From Lineus longissimus (lineage: Eukaryota > Nemertea > Pilidiophora > Heteronemertea > Lineidae), in the NCBI RefSeq assembly GCF_910592395.1, contig NC_088322.1:3988431-4052430 (forward strand): a DNA stretch of 64,000 nt, given 5' to 3'. The position numbers were made by a program, and so were the translations under genes. The notes beneath the pieces were generated by a model that was not told where the DNA came from, made no database searches, and saw nothing but the letters and a program-made list of their open reading frames with translations. This document shows positions 41,687 to 51,511 of the stretch, in pieces (positions within the stretch are counted from its first letter, which is position 1; the number at the start of each line of letters is the position of its first letter).

Positions 41687-42698
41687 TCATACACCGCAAA
41701 ATTCACGCGAGATCGCTTGCATCATCGGCACGTTTGAAAACCGAATTTCACAAATTCCACAAATATTTATCACATACCATATGTATCACCACAAAGGTAA
41801 CTCTCTAGACTATTTGAAACCAAGTTCAGATACTTATTTTCACAAAAATTCGAAGCTATGCAAGCGATTTTTCAGTGGTAGAGATCGACGGAAACAAATT
41901 TCTCGCTCTAAAATGACATGAGACGAGCACCAACTTCCGCTAATTTGTGCACAAAATTTCCGGAATATTATAAAAAACTATTGATAAATCTGAATTATAT
42001 AGACTCTTTTCAGTACCTTAACAAATTTCAGGTACATGGTCATGTTGATTAAAAGAGTATCAACGGATTGAACATGAGAAAGTTCACTCACCTTCATTGA
42101 AGCAGCGACTACCGCCATTTTTAAATGGTGGCATCTCGTCTATCGATCGGCCAATCAGCGGCACTGCTTGCAAAAAAGTTAAGCCAACGCCAAATTTGAA
42201 ATCGACAAAATTCAGGCAATGTGCCTGCAGCGCCAACTGGCGGTGAAAACTATATCAATTCCATTAAAAGTAAAAAATGAAAAAATATTTAAAAATATTC
42301 AGCCACATTTGAAAACAATATTTGCTCTGTGGACCGAGGTAAAAAGGGAAAGAAATCTAAACGCGAAATGACCTCATTCTCTTAAAGTCGTATAACATAC
42401 CAATAGTGCAATTTGTCAATGGGAAGTATGTATATCAAACATCAATTAATGACATTTGATAATACATTTTGTTCCGTCGTTGTCAATATTTCGGAAACTT
42501 TATTCGCATAAAATTCCGGTCTAGCAGAAAAAGAAATTCCCAAGGAAGCACTCGGAAATCTTCGGAAGTATTCGGCCGTGACGTCATTGCAGGGAGATCC
42601 CTTCGAACCAAGAAAGGGGCTATTGTACGCCATTGTGTACAAGATGCATTGATCGAGTGAGCAATTGACCCGATTTGATGACATTTATTCAATGAAAA
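41687..42698. other. Host intergenic sequence upstream of the THAP exon
   Basis: Nothing firm is seen. Short ORFs on both strands at 42442-42692 overlap each other and look fortuitous. Confidence 0.3.
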
Positions 42699-42937
42699 AT
42701 GCCGAACTATTGTGTTGTTGGGGGGTGCAAGAACGTATCGGATGCACAGCTCGGGATATCAACGTTTGCATTCCCTGCTGATCAAGTAATCAGGCGTGCG
42801 TGGGTGAAATTCGTGCAGCGTTCTCGCCTTGGATTCGTCGAACCTGCAGCTGGGAACAGATCATCGGTGATTTGCTCAAGGCATTTCTGTGACAGTAATT
42901 TAATTCCTCCACCTATGGTATTCGGAGATAAGAAAAG
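42699..42937 (+). CDS. THAP-domain exon (host gene or P-element relative)
   Basis: The first coding exon encodes a THAP zinc finger: MPNYCVVGGCKN (C-x4-C), FAFPAD, WVKFVQRSR and VICSRHFCDS (C-x2-H). It ends at a donor, AAAAG followed by GTAATT, which agrees with intron placement in THAP genes. No later exon is recognised in the window. THAP domains are in animal DNA-binding proteins and in P-type transposases. Confidence 0.7.
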
Positions 42938-43067
42938 GTAATTTGTGGTGCATCCTAATTTAGTAATTGTCAATAATTTTCTGTCCTTGAGTGGAATAAA
43001 TTTGGCCCAATCTATGGATCTGATGGTATCAGGCTGTTTCGCTACATTGCCAGTTCGCTACAAGTCG

Positions 43068-43163
43068 TTTCGCTACATGTGGCGGTCGTTTCGCTACATG
43101 GTAGGTCGTTTCGCTACATGGAGGACGTTTCGCTACATGGGTGGAGTCGTTTCGCTACATGGA
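43068..43163. repeat. Short tandem repeat of GTTTCGCTACATGG
   Basis: About six imperfect 17-24 bp units, each with GTTTCGCTACAT. It is a minisatellite in the presumed THAP intron. Confidence 0.85.
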
Positions 43164-43249
43164 TGTAGTCATTATTTTTACTCTATTTTACCCTACTATA
43201 ATTCCCGGTGGTGACTACAAATTTATTATAGCACACCCAGCTAGCAAAT

Positions 43250-43450
43250 TACATGGGACCCATATGGGTGCCAAATGGGCAATCTGGGTTGCCAATATGG
43301 GCCCCATCTAAACAAACCATATGGGGCCCAGATGGGAAACATGGGGCCCACTTCAACCATGTGGGGCCCATATGTGTTTTGCACCGTGGACGCCAATGTG
43401 GGTACCATCTGGGCAAAGTGGGGAAACTGCGTATGACGTGGGGGTTGCAT
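43250..43450. repeat. ATGGGGCCCA-type imperfect repeats
   Basis: Many copies of ATGGGGCCCA, ATGGGCA and CATATGGG occur in both orientations over 200 bases. The overlapping ORFs here on both strands are products of this repeat and are not called. Confidence 0.6.
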
Positions 43451-43717
43451 GGGCAAGCACCACCTTAAACCCCTGTAAATCCCAGTTAGTGCCCACCTGG
43501 TCTGATGTGTTCTACACTTCTTTGAATAGTCTATGTCATCCCCAGACACGTTGTCTCAAAAAGGGATTGCATGGGGACACTGAGTTGAGTTCATTGAGAA
43601 TGGAAAAACGAAACAAAATGTATGATAAAAAAATGAAAATATTTATTTGATTTCTATAATGAATTGCAGTTGATACTGAGTATCAACAATGTCAAAGCAC
43701 CAATGTCATTGAATAAA

Positions 43718-44093
43718 CCTGAGATTTTGTCCTGCATTTCCATGTTTTGGCAAGTCACTGTTCATCACTATGGTTATATAATATTCTTAATTGTCACTAT
43801 CAGTATTTTGTGGCTCTGGCAGGGCAGGGTCATTTCCACCTGGCAATTGTTGTTCATTGACGACTTCAACTCCTCTCGCCGCACGTTTTCCTCCTAGTCC
43901 TCGATCACGCGCATTCGTGAACCATGTTGACATTTTCTCTGCGATGGCCTTGTCTGTTGACTGCTTCTGATAGGCATGTTTGCGAACACTTCCTGAAACC
44001 AAAGACGTATAGTGTAACAGTATTATGTACATCACAATAGTTTTCTGACAAGGCTATGAGTACCACTACACAGGTCTACAATACATGATCATG
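43718..44093. repeat. Duplicated host segment, left copy
   Basis: It begins CCTGAGATTTTGTCCTGC and matches 63627-64000 with very few differences. The Polinton lies between the two copies but its own boundaries are separate. It contains a minus-strand terminal exon. Confidence 0.85.
43787..43992 (-). CDS. Terminal exon of an unknown host gene, copy 1
   Basis: On the minus strand a splice acceptor (TTTGGTTTCAG) precedes a frame of about 68 codons: VRKHAYQKQSTDKAIAEKM, then STWFTNARDRGLGGKRAARG, then a Pro/Asn-rich end and a stop. The same exon is at 63696-63901. I do not recognise the family. It may belong to a repeated gene or to another transposon. Confidence 0.45.
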
Positions 44094-44285
44094 ATAAAAC
44101 AGCAAAACAGGTAGGCAAGACACACTGCACAGTGTATTTTCACGTACATGAATGTACACAGTTAAATGTACAGTAACAGTGTAGCATGTACAGTTACAGT
44201 ACACTAGGAGCCTACAACGAACGGGATATCACAACAAAAACATCAAAGAATCTGCAGGATTGTATTGAAAGAATGTATATAAAGC

Positions 44286-44445
44286 AGAAAGTGTATATTG
44301 CGGTGGTAGGAACTAGGTTATGTTTTAGGCCCTTTTGACAAAAGACCTTACAGGTCTTTTGCCCCAAATAAGCCTACAACCCCCAAAGAACCATCCACCG
44401 CAATATACACTTTCTATCATTCATGAGATTCCCAGTGAAGCGTTG
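44286..44445. repeat. Polinton left terminal inverted repeat
   Basis: It matches the complement of 63408-63559. It differs mainly by an internal hairpin (AAAAGACCT then AGGTCTTTT, about 44338-44358) that is partly lost on the right. Confidence 0.9.
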
Positions 44446-44568
44446 CAATGAAATGGTCAATGAAATGGTGAGGGAATACTAGAGCTCAATGGGTTATTCC
44501 ATTAAAATAAATGGCCTTTTTACTGTCTTCATTATCCAAAATTCAAGGAAAAAATTCAGGTAAATTAA

Positions 44569-45960
44569 ATGTATTATCCAATAGCAAATCAACATAAAAG
44601 TAAATTCACCTATGACTTCTTTAATTTAGGAGTAACTGTTAATACTAACAATTTCTTCCGCCTACAAGAAACTAAGATAACACCTGGGTTTTTGAGCCTG
44701 AAAAATAAGAAAGACTGTCTGCGACTGGAAAAGAATCCATTATCGTTTTACCAGAACCAATTTAACATGGCTGTTTGGTTTGCTACAACAGGTTGTGGTA
44801 TTTCAATAGACGATCACTTGAATCACAGTGACCCATTGATAAGGTCAATTTACAGGTTTCATGTTTACTATCAAATATTGAAGATCATGAAGAATCTAGA
44901 GATACCAATTCCAGGTGAAAGTGATTTTAATGAGACAAACAATAACATTAACCGTAGGAAACTAGGAGGGTTATTGAGTGAATTTGGTTTAAAAGACGAG
45001 TACGATTTCTCGGTGTTTGAAAATAACGGTGGTTGGAGGTCATGGAGTGTACCGGATTACAACCCGAACATAACTGATCCCGGATATTACATCAATGATT
45101 CTAAAATCAATTTCTTCCTCATGCAAGTTCATGAGAATAGAATGCCACCGATGTTCAGTAAAGACTGGGATGCTGGAATGGCTAATTTCAAATATCCAGA
45201 TATTTTCATCAAGGATCATGTCAGGAGACACAAGAATGTATTTGATGTAATTACACAAAATGAATGTCAAACCTATCAACAATTCATGATATTTAAAACA
45301 AGAGGTTTCTCTAATCCTGGAATAGAGAGGTTGAATGACACAATAAGAACATATGTTTACTGTATTCTGGGTGCTCAGGCGTTGACCAGAACACCAATAA
45401 TTGGAGTACCGGGTACAGAATTGGATGCTCAGAAGGAATTTAACAAACTATTAAAGGACTCGATTAATCAACATCCTGATATTCCCACTTCAATTCAAAG
45501 ATACCAAAAAGCAGTGAGTGACACTCATACAAGACTAGATTATGTAATAGCACCAGGATTGTATGCCGTAGGATCAAATATGGTACTCGTTATTGGTAAG
45601 CTGGATAACTACAATAATAATATTTTAATAGCACCAAAAAATGCTAAACCCGGTAAGAATGACATTAACCACAAAAAGACCTTACCATCACCACTGATGG
45701 AAGGAAATAGTTCTAAGAAAATAAGAGTTAAGAGTAGTGTTGGTACTGTCAAGACGGACTTCGTCCTGAGAGCAGAGCTCGAGACCAGTCATAAACCAAA
45801 GAGTAATGTTGATACACCAAAAACAACTGAAACCTCAAAGAATACTCCTACTACTACTAAACTTGACACCAAAGTTGAGAGGGAGGATGATACTCATGAA
45901 ACAATTAAATTCATGCTTTACTCAGTTGTTGGTACATTGATTGTTTTTATGGTTAGATAA
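44569..45960 (+). CDS. Polinton protein, 463 residues, C-terminal membrane segment
   Basis: Function unrecognised. The ATG sits in TTAAATG. Residues 1-350 are globular with many aromatic residues (NGGWRSWSVPDYNP). The C-terminal 90 residues are Lys/Thr/Ser-rich and end in a hydrophobic helix (FMLYSVVGTLIVFMV). A double-hairpin repeat (45755-45782) is read as TDFVLRAELE in the low-complexity linker. It is the first gene from the left end and co-oriented with 45971. It could be a virion or host-interaction protein. Confidence 0.75.
   Translation: MYYPIANQHKSKFTYDFFNLGVTVNTNNFFRLQETKITPGFLSLKNKKDCLRLEKNPLSFYQNQFNMAVWFATTGCGISIDDHLNHSDPLIRSIYRFHVYYQILKIMKNLEIPIPGESDFNETNNNINRRKLGGLLSEFGLKDEYDFSVFENNGGWRSWSVPDYNPNITDPGYYINDSKINFFLMQVHENRMPPMFSKDWDAGMANFKYPDIFIKDHVRRHKNVFDVITQNECQTYQQFMIFKTRGFSNPGIERLNDTIRTYVYCILGAQALTRTPIIGVPGTELDAQKEFNKLLKDSINQHPDIPTSIQRYQKAVSDTHTRLDYVIAPGLYAVGSNMVLVIGKLDNYNNNILIAPKNAKPGKNDINHKKTLPSPLMEGNSSKKIRVKSSVGTVKTDFVLRAELETSHKPKSNVDTPKTTETSKNTPTTTKLDTKVEREDDTHETIKFMLYSVVGTLIVFMVR
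45755..45782 (-). repeat. Double-hairpin element in the 44569 gene
   Basis: Reverse orientation: stem GGAC/GTCC with loop TTC, TGA spacer, stem GAGC/GCTC with loop AGA. It is read in the one reverse frame that would contain TAG if the loop were ATA; the AGA loop avoids the stop. Confidence 0.85.
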
Positions 45961-45970
45961 ATAAGTAATT

Positions 45971-47626
45971 ATGGCTGAAGGAGGTGAAAATTATGAAATG
46001 GATGATTACGATTCACAATTAACATCATCATCATCATCATCATCAGGACCTGATGAACAAATTCTTGAATGGAGAAAGAATAACCCTTATCCAGTTTATC
46101 GCGCAAGATACGACATTATGGCTGAAGGAGGTAAAGATATCCAAATGGATGAGATAGAACCTAATACAGGTGAAACCAATAGAACTTTTCAAGATGACGG
46201 CACAACATACAAGACAGGAGGTGAAAATCTTACTGATGAAACTTCATTCACTACACCTCCAGAAAGGCCAGGCACAACATACAACACAGGAGGTGAAAAT
46301 CTTACTGATGAAACTTCATTCACTACACCTCCAGAAAGAGTAAGAGGTATTGTCCCTGAATTGATGGAAAAGGAGTTAAGTTACAATGAAGTCGAGGATA
46401 AACTTGATAAAGCATTGGGAGAATCAAACTGGAATTATGACAAGAAAAAATTGAGTAATCTTGCACCACACATTAGTTACATTGGAAAAAAACTTTATTA
46501 CAATCCGACAAAATCTGAATTTGATTTGATAAAAGATAAACTAGAAAACAAAAATTTAATTGATCATCCTGATAAGAAAGTAAAAGAAATAAAGTTAATT
46601 CCTTTAACTAAGGATAATGGAAGCTTCTTTGCTGAAACAACTTTAAAGGGTAAGTTTGGTACTAATTTTGTTAATCATTTAAAAGGTATGATTGCACCTG
46701 ATCCACCAGTAAGTCAACCTAAATCTGCATCCACTCAAACAGACATATTAATTAATGAGGTAAACAGTTCAAACAAACCAATAGATAAATTAATTGATTC
46801 TAATGATGATGAACTTAAAACACTGGGTTTTACTGAATATGCCTTGAGAGAACTTAGAGGGTTAAAACAGGCTGGTGATGATCTAGCTGCAGTAAAGAGG
46901 GATAAGGACATGCAAATACAAGAACTAGAAGATAAGCTTAAAAACTTAGAAAGAGACTATGTAGAGTCTGTAGAAGAAGATACTAAAGATAAAGGAGAGT
47001 TGAAAAAGCAAATAGATGAACTAAATGACAAATTGTATGAGGAACAGTCAAAGGTATGGAGGTTAGACAATGACAGGGAGTCACAAACTAGAAGAATTAA
47101 ACGTTTAATTGTTGATGTTCTAAATAAACCAGATTCAATTATTCCTCTAAAGGATAGAATAAAGTTACTTTTTAAGACGTATGGTGTAACTATTAGCGCC
47201 ATAATAACAGCTGTTGTAATGACATTTACAACTCTAGGTCTTAGTATCAGTAGTGCTTTAAGTGGTGCCACTAAATCTGTAAAACCAACTCCAGGACCAG
47301 GACCATCTCCAGGACCAGACCCAACTCCAGGACCTACACCAGAACCTGGACCAAAACCATCAATACCAGATAAAGTAAAAGAAGGTCTCAAGAAGTTTGC
47401 TGAATGGCTAAAAGAACTAGCCAAGAAATCAGCTGCGGCTTTACCGGGAATAATAGGGTCTTTAGTTTCATTTCTCCTGAAAACAGTTGGTGCAGTTGTT
47501 GGCTTTCTAGCTGAACATCTGATCATAGCAGTTATTGCTATTGTTAGTTCCATAATTTATGGTTTAATAGAGGGTGTTAAAGCCTTAAAATCACGTAAAG
47601 CCTTAAAATCACGTAAAAGGTCTTAG
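45971..47626 (+). CDS. Polinton coiled-coil membrane protein, 551 residues
   Basis: The N-terminal region has an acidic Ser-rich tract, a re-used MAEGG start-like segment and a tandem 22-residue repeat (GGENLTDETSFTTPPER twice). A coiled coil spans about 285-370. Membrane-type segments follow at about 400-425 (VTISAIITAVVMTFTTLG) and at about 495-540. Between them is a Pro/Gly repeat (PGPGPSPGPDPTPGPT). The tail is basic with an 8-residue duplication (ALKSRK). Likely a fibre-, spike- or membrane-associated virion protein; the role is inferred. Confidence 0.72.
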   Translation: MAEGGENYEMDDYDSQLTSSSSSSSGPDEQILEWRKNNPYPVYRARYDIMAEGGKDIQMDEIEPNTGETNRTFQDDGTTYKTGGENLTDETSFTTPPERPGTTYNTGGENLTDETSFTTPPERVRGIVPELMEKELSYNEVEDKLDKALGESNWNYDKKKLSNLAPHISYIGKKLYYNPTKSEFDLIKDKLENKNLIDHPDKKVKEIKLIPLTKDNGSFFAETTLKGKFGTNFVNHLKGMIAPDPPVSQPKSASTQTDILINEVNSSNKPIDKLIDSNDDELKTLGFTEYALRELRGLKQAGDDLAAVKRDKDMQIQELEDKLKNLERDYVESVEEDTKDKGELKKQIDELNDKLYEEQSKVWRLDNDRESQTRRIKRLIVDVLNKPDSIIPLKDRIKLLFKTYGVTISAIITAVVMTFTTLGLSISSALSGATKSVKPTPGPGPSPGPDPTPGPTPEPGPKPSIPDKVKEGLKKFAEWLKELAKKSAAALPGIIGSLVSFLLKTVGAVVGFLAEHLIIAVIAIVSSIIYGLIEGVKALKSRKALKSRKRS

Positions 47627-47686
47627 GTGAACTTCTATCAAAACAATGTTTAAAAAATAATTATCATGTAAATAGAAGTGAATAGG

Positions 47687-48910
47687 ATGATTTCATTAAA
47701 AGACTATTTTAGTAAATGTATCAATGAAAATCTTAAAGGATACATTCGTCCTAGGGTTATGGATCGAGCTATGCTCTCAGGACTGCGTCCGACTGGAAAT
47801 TCTACATTCAATAAAAAAGATGACAGTGGAGAAGATGATAAGCCTACTCGAGCTATGCTCTCAAGACGAAGTCTGACTCGAGCAGAGCTCTCAGGACGAA
47901 GTCCGACTGAGACAGGCAAAGATGAAAACAACTTTCTTGTGCACAGCTCTGCTGTTAATACCAAAGGTATGCCAAAAATGAAAGAGTATGACAGCAGTAC
48001 CATCGACAAAGCGGAATTATGTAGAAATTGTAAAAGGTGGACACTATGTGAGTACCGAAAAAACTTGAATTCAGCAAGGTATGCAGCTAAAACTGTGAAG
48101 TATCAATTCTGCACCAATTGCAATTCGACTACTTACGATGATGATTTTAAAACTCTTGAGATCAATATTGACAACAAGACACGTTACTTTGACAGTATTC
48201 TAAGGAAACTTGGATGGAGTCGGCTGTCCGAATCGGCAGTTAAGTATTTAAAGGACTTTGTGGAATGGTATTTGCATGGTTGCTTTTCAAGTTCCAGAAA
48301 ATGCCTCAGTAAGCAGAGATATGAAAGTACTCTTCAGTCAGCCCTAAAAATGGGTATTAACACTCTCCCCTCTAAATTATGTAACCAAGGGTTACATGGT
48401 GAAGCCATGCTTTTTAAATTTCACTGTGGGGAATATGATTGGTTTCTTGCCATTGAATTTATTAACAGGGCAATTGGTAAACCGCAATTAACCGATGAGA
48501 ATATCACTGACCTTAGACTAGTGTACTATGCTTTCCTTAGATTTCTGCATTACTGTGGTGTCAAGGTCACCATTAACTACAAGGTATTTTTACACCAAGC
48601 CTTTAAAACGCTGAAAATTGATTATGTAATATTTACACCTTTTTTAACCAACAAGGAGCGAGTAAATGATTTGGAGAGATTATGGTATGATTTCACTCAA
48701 AGTATTTTCTTCCAGAATTACAAGGTTGAGAAGGAATATGACCAGGATATTGACAAGCAGTTTGACGTTTTACTGAGTGCCAGTGCAGGTAGAGACAATA
48801 ACTGCATCAGTAGTATTAAGTTTACACCAGCCGGACTTCGTCCTGAGAGCATAGCTCGAGCCGGACTTCGTCCTGAGAGCATAGCTCGAGCTAGTGTTAA
48901 GATGCAATAA
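47687..48910 (+). CDS. Polinton protein with zinc-ribbon-like cysteines
   Basis: The ATG at 47687 is chosen over a GTG nine bases earlier. The N-terminal 90 residues are mostly built of double-hairpin repeats (RAMLSGLRPT, RAMLSRRSLT, RAELSGRSPT). Then come CRNC-x4-LC and FCTNC, a possible zinc ribbon, followed by about 230 helical residues. The C-terminus is two exact ten-residue repeat products (AGLRPESIAR twice). Function is unknown; a zinc ribbon followed by helices could be a transcription-type factor, but the evidence is weak. Confidence 0.68.
   Translation: MISLKDYFSKCINENLKGYIRPRVMDRAMLSGLRPTGNSTFNKKDDSGEDDKPTRAMLSRRSLTRAELSGRSPTETGKDENNFLVHSSAVNTKGMPKMKEYDSSTIDKAELCRNCKRWTLCEYRKNLNSARYAAKTVKYQFCTNCNSTTYDDDFKTLEINIDNKTRYFDSILRKLGWSRLSESAVKYLKDFVEWYLHGCFSSSRKCLSKQRYESTLQSALKMGINTLPSKLCNQGLHGEAMLFKFHCGEYDWFLAIEFINRAIGKPQLTDENITDLRLVYYAFLRFLHYCGVKVTINYKVFLHQAFKTLKIDYVIFTPFLTNKERVNDLERLWYDFTQSIFFQNYKVEKEYDQDIDKQFDVLLSASAGRDNNCISSIKFTPAGLRPESIARAGLRPESIARASVKMQ
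47764..47905 (+). repeat. Three double-hairpin elements
   Basis: Copies at 47764-47792, 47847-47875 and 47877-47905, all forward; the last two are tandem at 30-bp spacing. In the second the stem is AGAC/GTCT instead of GGAC/GTCC, a paired (compensatory) change. Confidence 0.9.
48831..48890 (-). repeat. Tandem pair of double-hairpin elements
   Basis: Two identical 30-bp units in reverse orientation form the last codons of the 47687 gene. Each adds exactly ten codons. Confidence 0.93.
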
Positions 48911-48961
48911 AGTTGTGAAAACAGCATTTTGCACTTAACAGTCATTTTTCCATAATTTTAA

Positions 48962-49804
48962 ATGAATAATCAGCAAATGAATAGTCAGACATCTGCAGTG
49001 ATTGAACAACAGATGAAACAGATTGGTGTTATGAGTCCTGAGAGCTTAGCTCGAGTTGGGGCTTCTAACCAACAGAACACTGGTAGTTACCAACAAAACA
49101 GAACTAACTTTCAACAGAACTGCTCTACAAATCAACAAGTTTCAAACAAGCAGTTGAATAGTTCAAATTTAGTTACTCCTAGTCAGGGAATAGTTAATCC
49201 CAGTCAGGGAATAGTCAATTCTAGTTGCCAACTAGGATCAACTAGCAATCAACAAGGTTCAAGTAGCAATCTACAAAATTTGAACTATTTGACTGATAGT
49301 GGCCTTAAAGCCAAACAAGACTTAGAGATTCTAGGTGCAACTGGTAAAAGCAAGGATTTCCTTAATAAACAAATAACTTTTAATGACTTAGATAATATGA
49401 CTGAAAAAGAAATCTTAAAACACCATAGAATGTATGAAACAAAGATGGCTGCCAGACTTAATGATTCTTTGGGTAAGACAGTAATTAAAGCTTACACTAA
49501 ATTATCAAGGTGGTTATTACCAATAGATGATGAAGATAATCTTTATCATGATCTTAGAAATGATTATTTGATAACTAACGAGTTGGATAAATGGCTTGGA
49601 TGGTTGAGTTTGAGAATGGGTGCACTAACTGCACTTGCTTCAACAACACTTATTACTTTAGGTCATTGTCATGAGGAATCATCTATGAATACATCGAGTA
49701 TGACTGCATCAAATATGAATACACCAAATATGACTGTCTCTGAATGTGACAAACCAATAGATGAAAGTCTAGATAACACAGGTAGTGATGATAAAGAAGA
49801 CTAA
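48962..49804 (+). CDS. Polinton Gln/Asn-rich protein with a hydrophobic segment
   Basis: The ATG lies in TTTTAAATG. The first 110 residues are Gln/Asn/Ser-rich with short repeats (NPSQGIVN, NSSC). The middle is helical and charged. A hydrophobic stretch (LSLRMGALTALASTTLITLG, about 220-240) precedes a Met/Thr/Asn repeat (SMNTSSMTASNMNTPNMT) and an acidic end. A partial double-hairpin copy (49035-49054) is read as SPESLARV. I do not recognise it. Confidence 0.68.
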   Translation: MNNQQMNSQTSAVIEQQMKQIGVMSPESLARVGASNQQNTGSYQQNRTNFQQNCSTNQQVSNKQLNSSNLVTPSQGIVNPSQGIVNSSCQLGSTSNQQGSSSNLQNLNYLTDSGLKAKQDLEILGATGKSKDFLNKQITFNDLDNMTEKEILKHHRMYETKMAARLNDSLGKTVIKAYTKLSRWLLPIDDEDNLYHDLRNDYLITNELDKWLGWLSLRMGALTALASTTLITLGHCHEESSMNTSSMTASNMNTPNMTVSECDKPIDESLDNTGSDDKED

Positions 49805-49852
49805 ATTAACCTGGTTATGAGAACATAGTTCGAACTAATTTGAGCAAGATAA

Positions 49853-50419
49853 ATGGAACTTGAAACTGTAACTGATACTACTCGAGCTATGCTCTCAGGA
49901 CAAAGTCCGACTAAAGTTTCAGTGTCTAAGAAACCTCGATCAGAGAAACAATTAGCATGGTCTAGAGAACTGGGTAGAAGATCTAAGGAATTTAAGTGGA
50001 TAAAAAAGGATAAGACGACATTTAAAGTACAGGACTCTGTCCCAAAAAACAGAATTGTGGAAAAGGAGGAAGAAGAAGTAGAGGAAGAAGAACCACAATC
50101 TCAAAATACTGATGTATCACTGCGTGAATCTAGTAGTAATACCTATGTCTATGTACTAGGTTTAGGTGCCGTTATTTTAGCAGCATTTATCATGTTTAAG
50201 AAACTTCCTAAAAAAGTAAGTAAAGAGCAGCGATCAGGCTTGAATCGAGCTATGCTCTCAGGACAAAGTCCTAATCGAACTTTGTTCTCTGGACGTAGTC
50301 CTAATCGAGCTATGCTCTCAGGACAAAGTCCGAATGAAGCAGTCATGAAGGGATCAATTAGCCCTCTTGTTAAACCTGTAGTTAAAGAGAAGAAATGTAC
50401 TATTCCTTTAATGGAATGA
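49853..50419 (+). CDS. Polinton single-pass membrane protein
   Basis: This 188-residue protein starts in GATAAATG. It has a basic N-terminus, an acidic stretch (EKEEEEVEEEE), one transmembrane helix (VYVLGLGAVILAAFIMF, about 100-116), then a basic tail largely made from three tandem double-hairpin copies (RAMLSGQSPN, RTLFSGRSPN, RAMLSGQSPN). Another copy forms residues 10-19. It is likely a small virion membrane protein; the role is inferred. Confidence 0.68.
   Translation: MELETVTDTTRAMLSGQSPTKVSVSKKPRSEKQLAWSRELGRRSKEFKWIKKDKTTFKVQDSVPKNRIVEKEEEEVEEEEPQSQNTDVSLRESSSNTYVYVLGLGAVILAAFIMFKKLPKKVSKEQRSGLNRAMLSGQSPNRTLFSGRSPNRAMLSGQSPNEAVMKGSISPLVKPVVKEKKCTIPLME
49882..50333 (+). repeat. Four double-hairpin elements in the 49853 gene
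   Basis: One copy at 49882-49910 and a tandem trio at 50245-50273, 50275-50303 and 50305-50333 (30-bp period). The middle copy of the trio has stem GAAC/GTTC in place of GAGC/GCTC, again a paired change. Confidence 0.92.
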
Positions 50420-50432
50420 TCTCATCAGGTGG

Positions 50433-50520
50433 TCGAGCTTTGCTCTCTGGACTTTGTCTCAGTCAGACTTTGTCCTGAGAGTTTAACTCTATTCGGACTT
50501 TGTCCTGAGAGTTTAACTCT
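50433..50520. repeat. Cluster of three double-hairpin elements, both orientations
   Basis: A forward copy (50433-50461) and two reverse copies (50464-50490, 50493-50520) lie at the convergent ends of the 49853 and 50463 genes. The reverse pair encodes the repeated C-terminus IELNSQDKV of the minus-strand gene. Their first stem is GAGT/ACTC, a paired change. Confidence 0.88.
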
Positions 50521-51455
50521 ATTCTTAACTCTAAAGAAACCTCTGTTCCTCTGAAATTAACTAGCTTACCATTCTCATCAGTGATTTCGAATTTTATGTG
50601 ATTAGTACACTTATTTATCGTTTTCTTACAATTCGGTTCGTATCGCTGCATTTTTATTTGGTCACCATCTTCTACAGGTATGATGCAGAAAATGTTAGAT
50701 GGTTTATTGTTGTAGAGGGTCTTAGCTTTGTCAACCAAATTAGCTTGCAGGAATAGATATTTCCTGTAAAAGTTGAGTGGTCTTGTGGAGTAGTATTTTC
50801 CTTTCTTGGTGAATTTAGTTTGCTTAAAGCCAAACCACTCATTCACCACTGTGAGCTGTTTTTCTATCACCTCTCTTATGGTTTTGCTTATTTGAAAACC
50901 TTCTGTGTTTCTCTCAATCTTGATTTTTTCATTTTTATCTAACTTGTCTACTTTCAGAGGGTACTCTTTATCCTCTGTAAGTTCAAGGGTTATGTAATTA
51001 TTGTTATCACAGTAAATTTTCACATGGCTAATTCCAATTTCTTTTATGTATTTTTGCCATACCTCACAAAACTCACTTAAACTAAAATGTCGAGAGTATG
51101 GAAATGTGTATTGAGTAATGGTGTCTTTAGTTGTGGTAGATTCATTTTCCAAATGCCGTTCGCAAATTTTCATGACTTCCTTTTCAAGTGTATCTGTTTC
51201 AAGTCCAGGAGCAAATAATGTCCTAAATTCATCCATACACCATAATTGTTTATCTAAGGGCTCATGTGTTGTAATTCTGGTTATTTCGACTAGAAATGAG
51301 AAAATACTTACTCCCTCTGGTAGAAAATCATCTGTCCACCATGAATTGTAAAAGGTTATCGATTTCAAAGTAATGGATTTTATGTCTAATTGGTCTGTTA
51401 AGTAGTACTCAAATTTGGCTTCATTACATTCTTGTTCATTGATTATGAAGTCCAT
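50463..51455 (-). CDS. Penton-like minor capsid candidate 1
   Basis: This 330-residue protein has a beta-rich sequence. The segment SITLKSITFYNSWW near the N-terminus and a C-terminal strand pattern (IKFEITDENGKLVNFRG then EVSLELRI) match the second candidate at 59875, which ends IRLTDEKGDIIDLNG then VKYQLVL. That pattern suits a single jelly-roll minor capsid (penton) protein. The last 18 residues are added by two double-hairpin copies. The gene is divergent from PolB, with a 56-base gap. The assignment is from pattern similarity, not a database match. Confidence 0.55.
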   Translation of the reverse strand: MDFIINEQECNEAKFEYYLTDQLDIKSITLKSITFYNSWWTDDFLPEGVSIFSFLVEITRITTHEPLDKQLWCMDEFRTLFAPGLETDTLEKEVMKICERHLENESTTTKDTITQYTFPYSRHFSLSEFCEVWQKYIKEIGISHVKIYCDNNNYITLELTEDKEYPLKVDKLDKNEKIKIERNTEGFQISKTIREVIEKQLTVVNEWFGFKQTKFTKKGKYYSTRPLNFYRKYLFLQANLVDKAKTLYNNKPSNIFCIIPVEDGDQIKMQRYEPNCKKTINKCTNHIKFEITDENGKLVNFRGTEVSLELRIELNSQDKVRIELNSQDKV

Positions 51456-51511
51456 TTCTATTTAATTCAAGAGATTTATTGAATTTAATAAATTTTAATC
51501 TAATAAATAGA

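Noticed and set aside
43241-43650. Overlapping ORFs on both strands rich in Gly, Pro, Trp and His.
   Set aside because: They derive from ATGGGGCCCA-type repeats, which read open on both strands.
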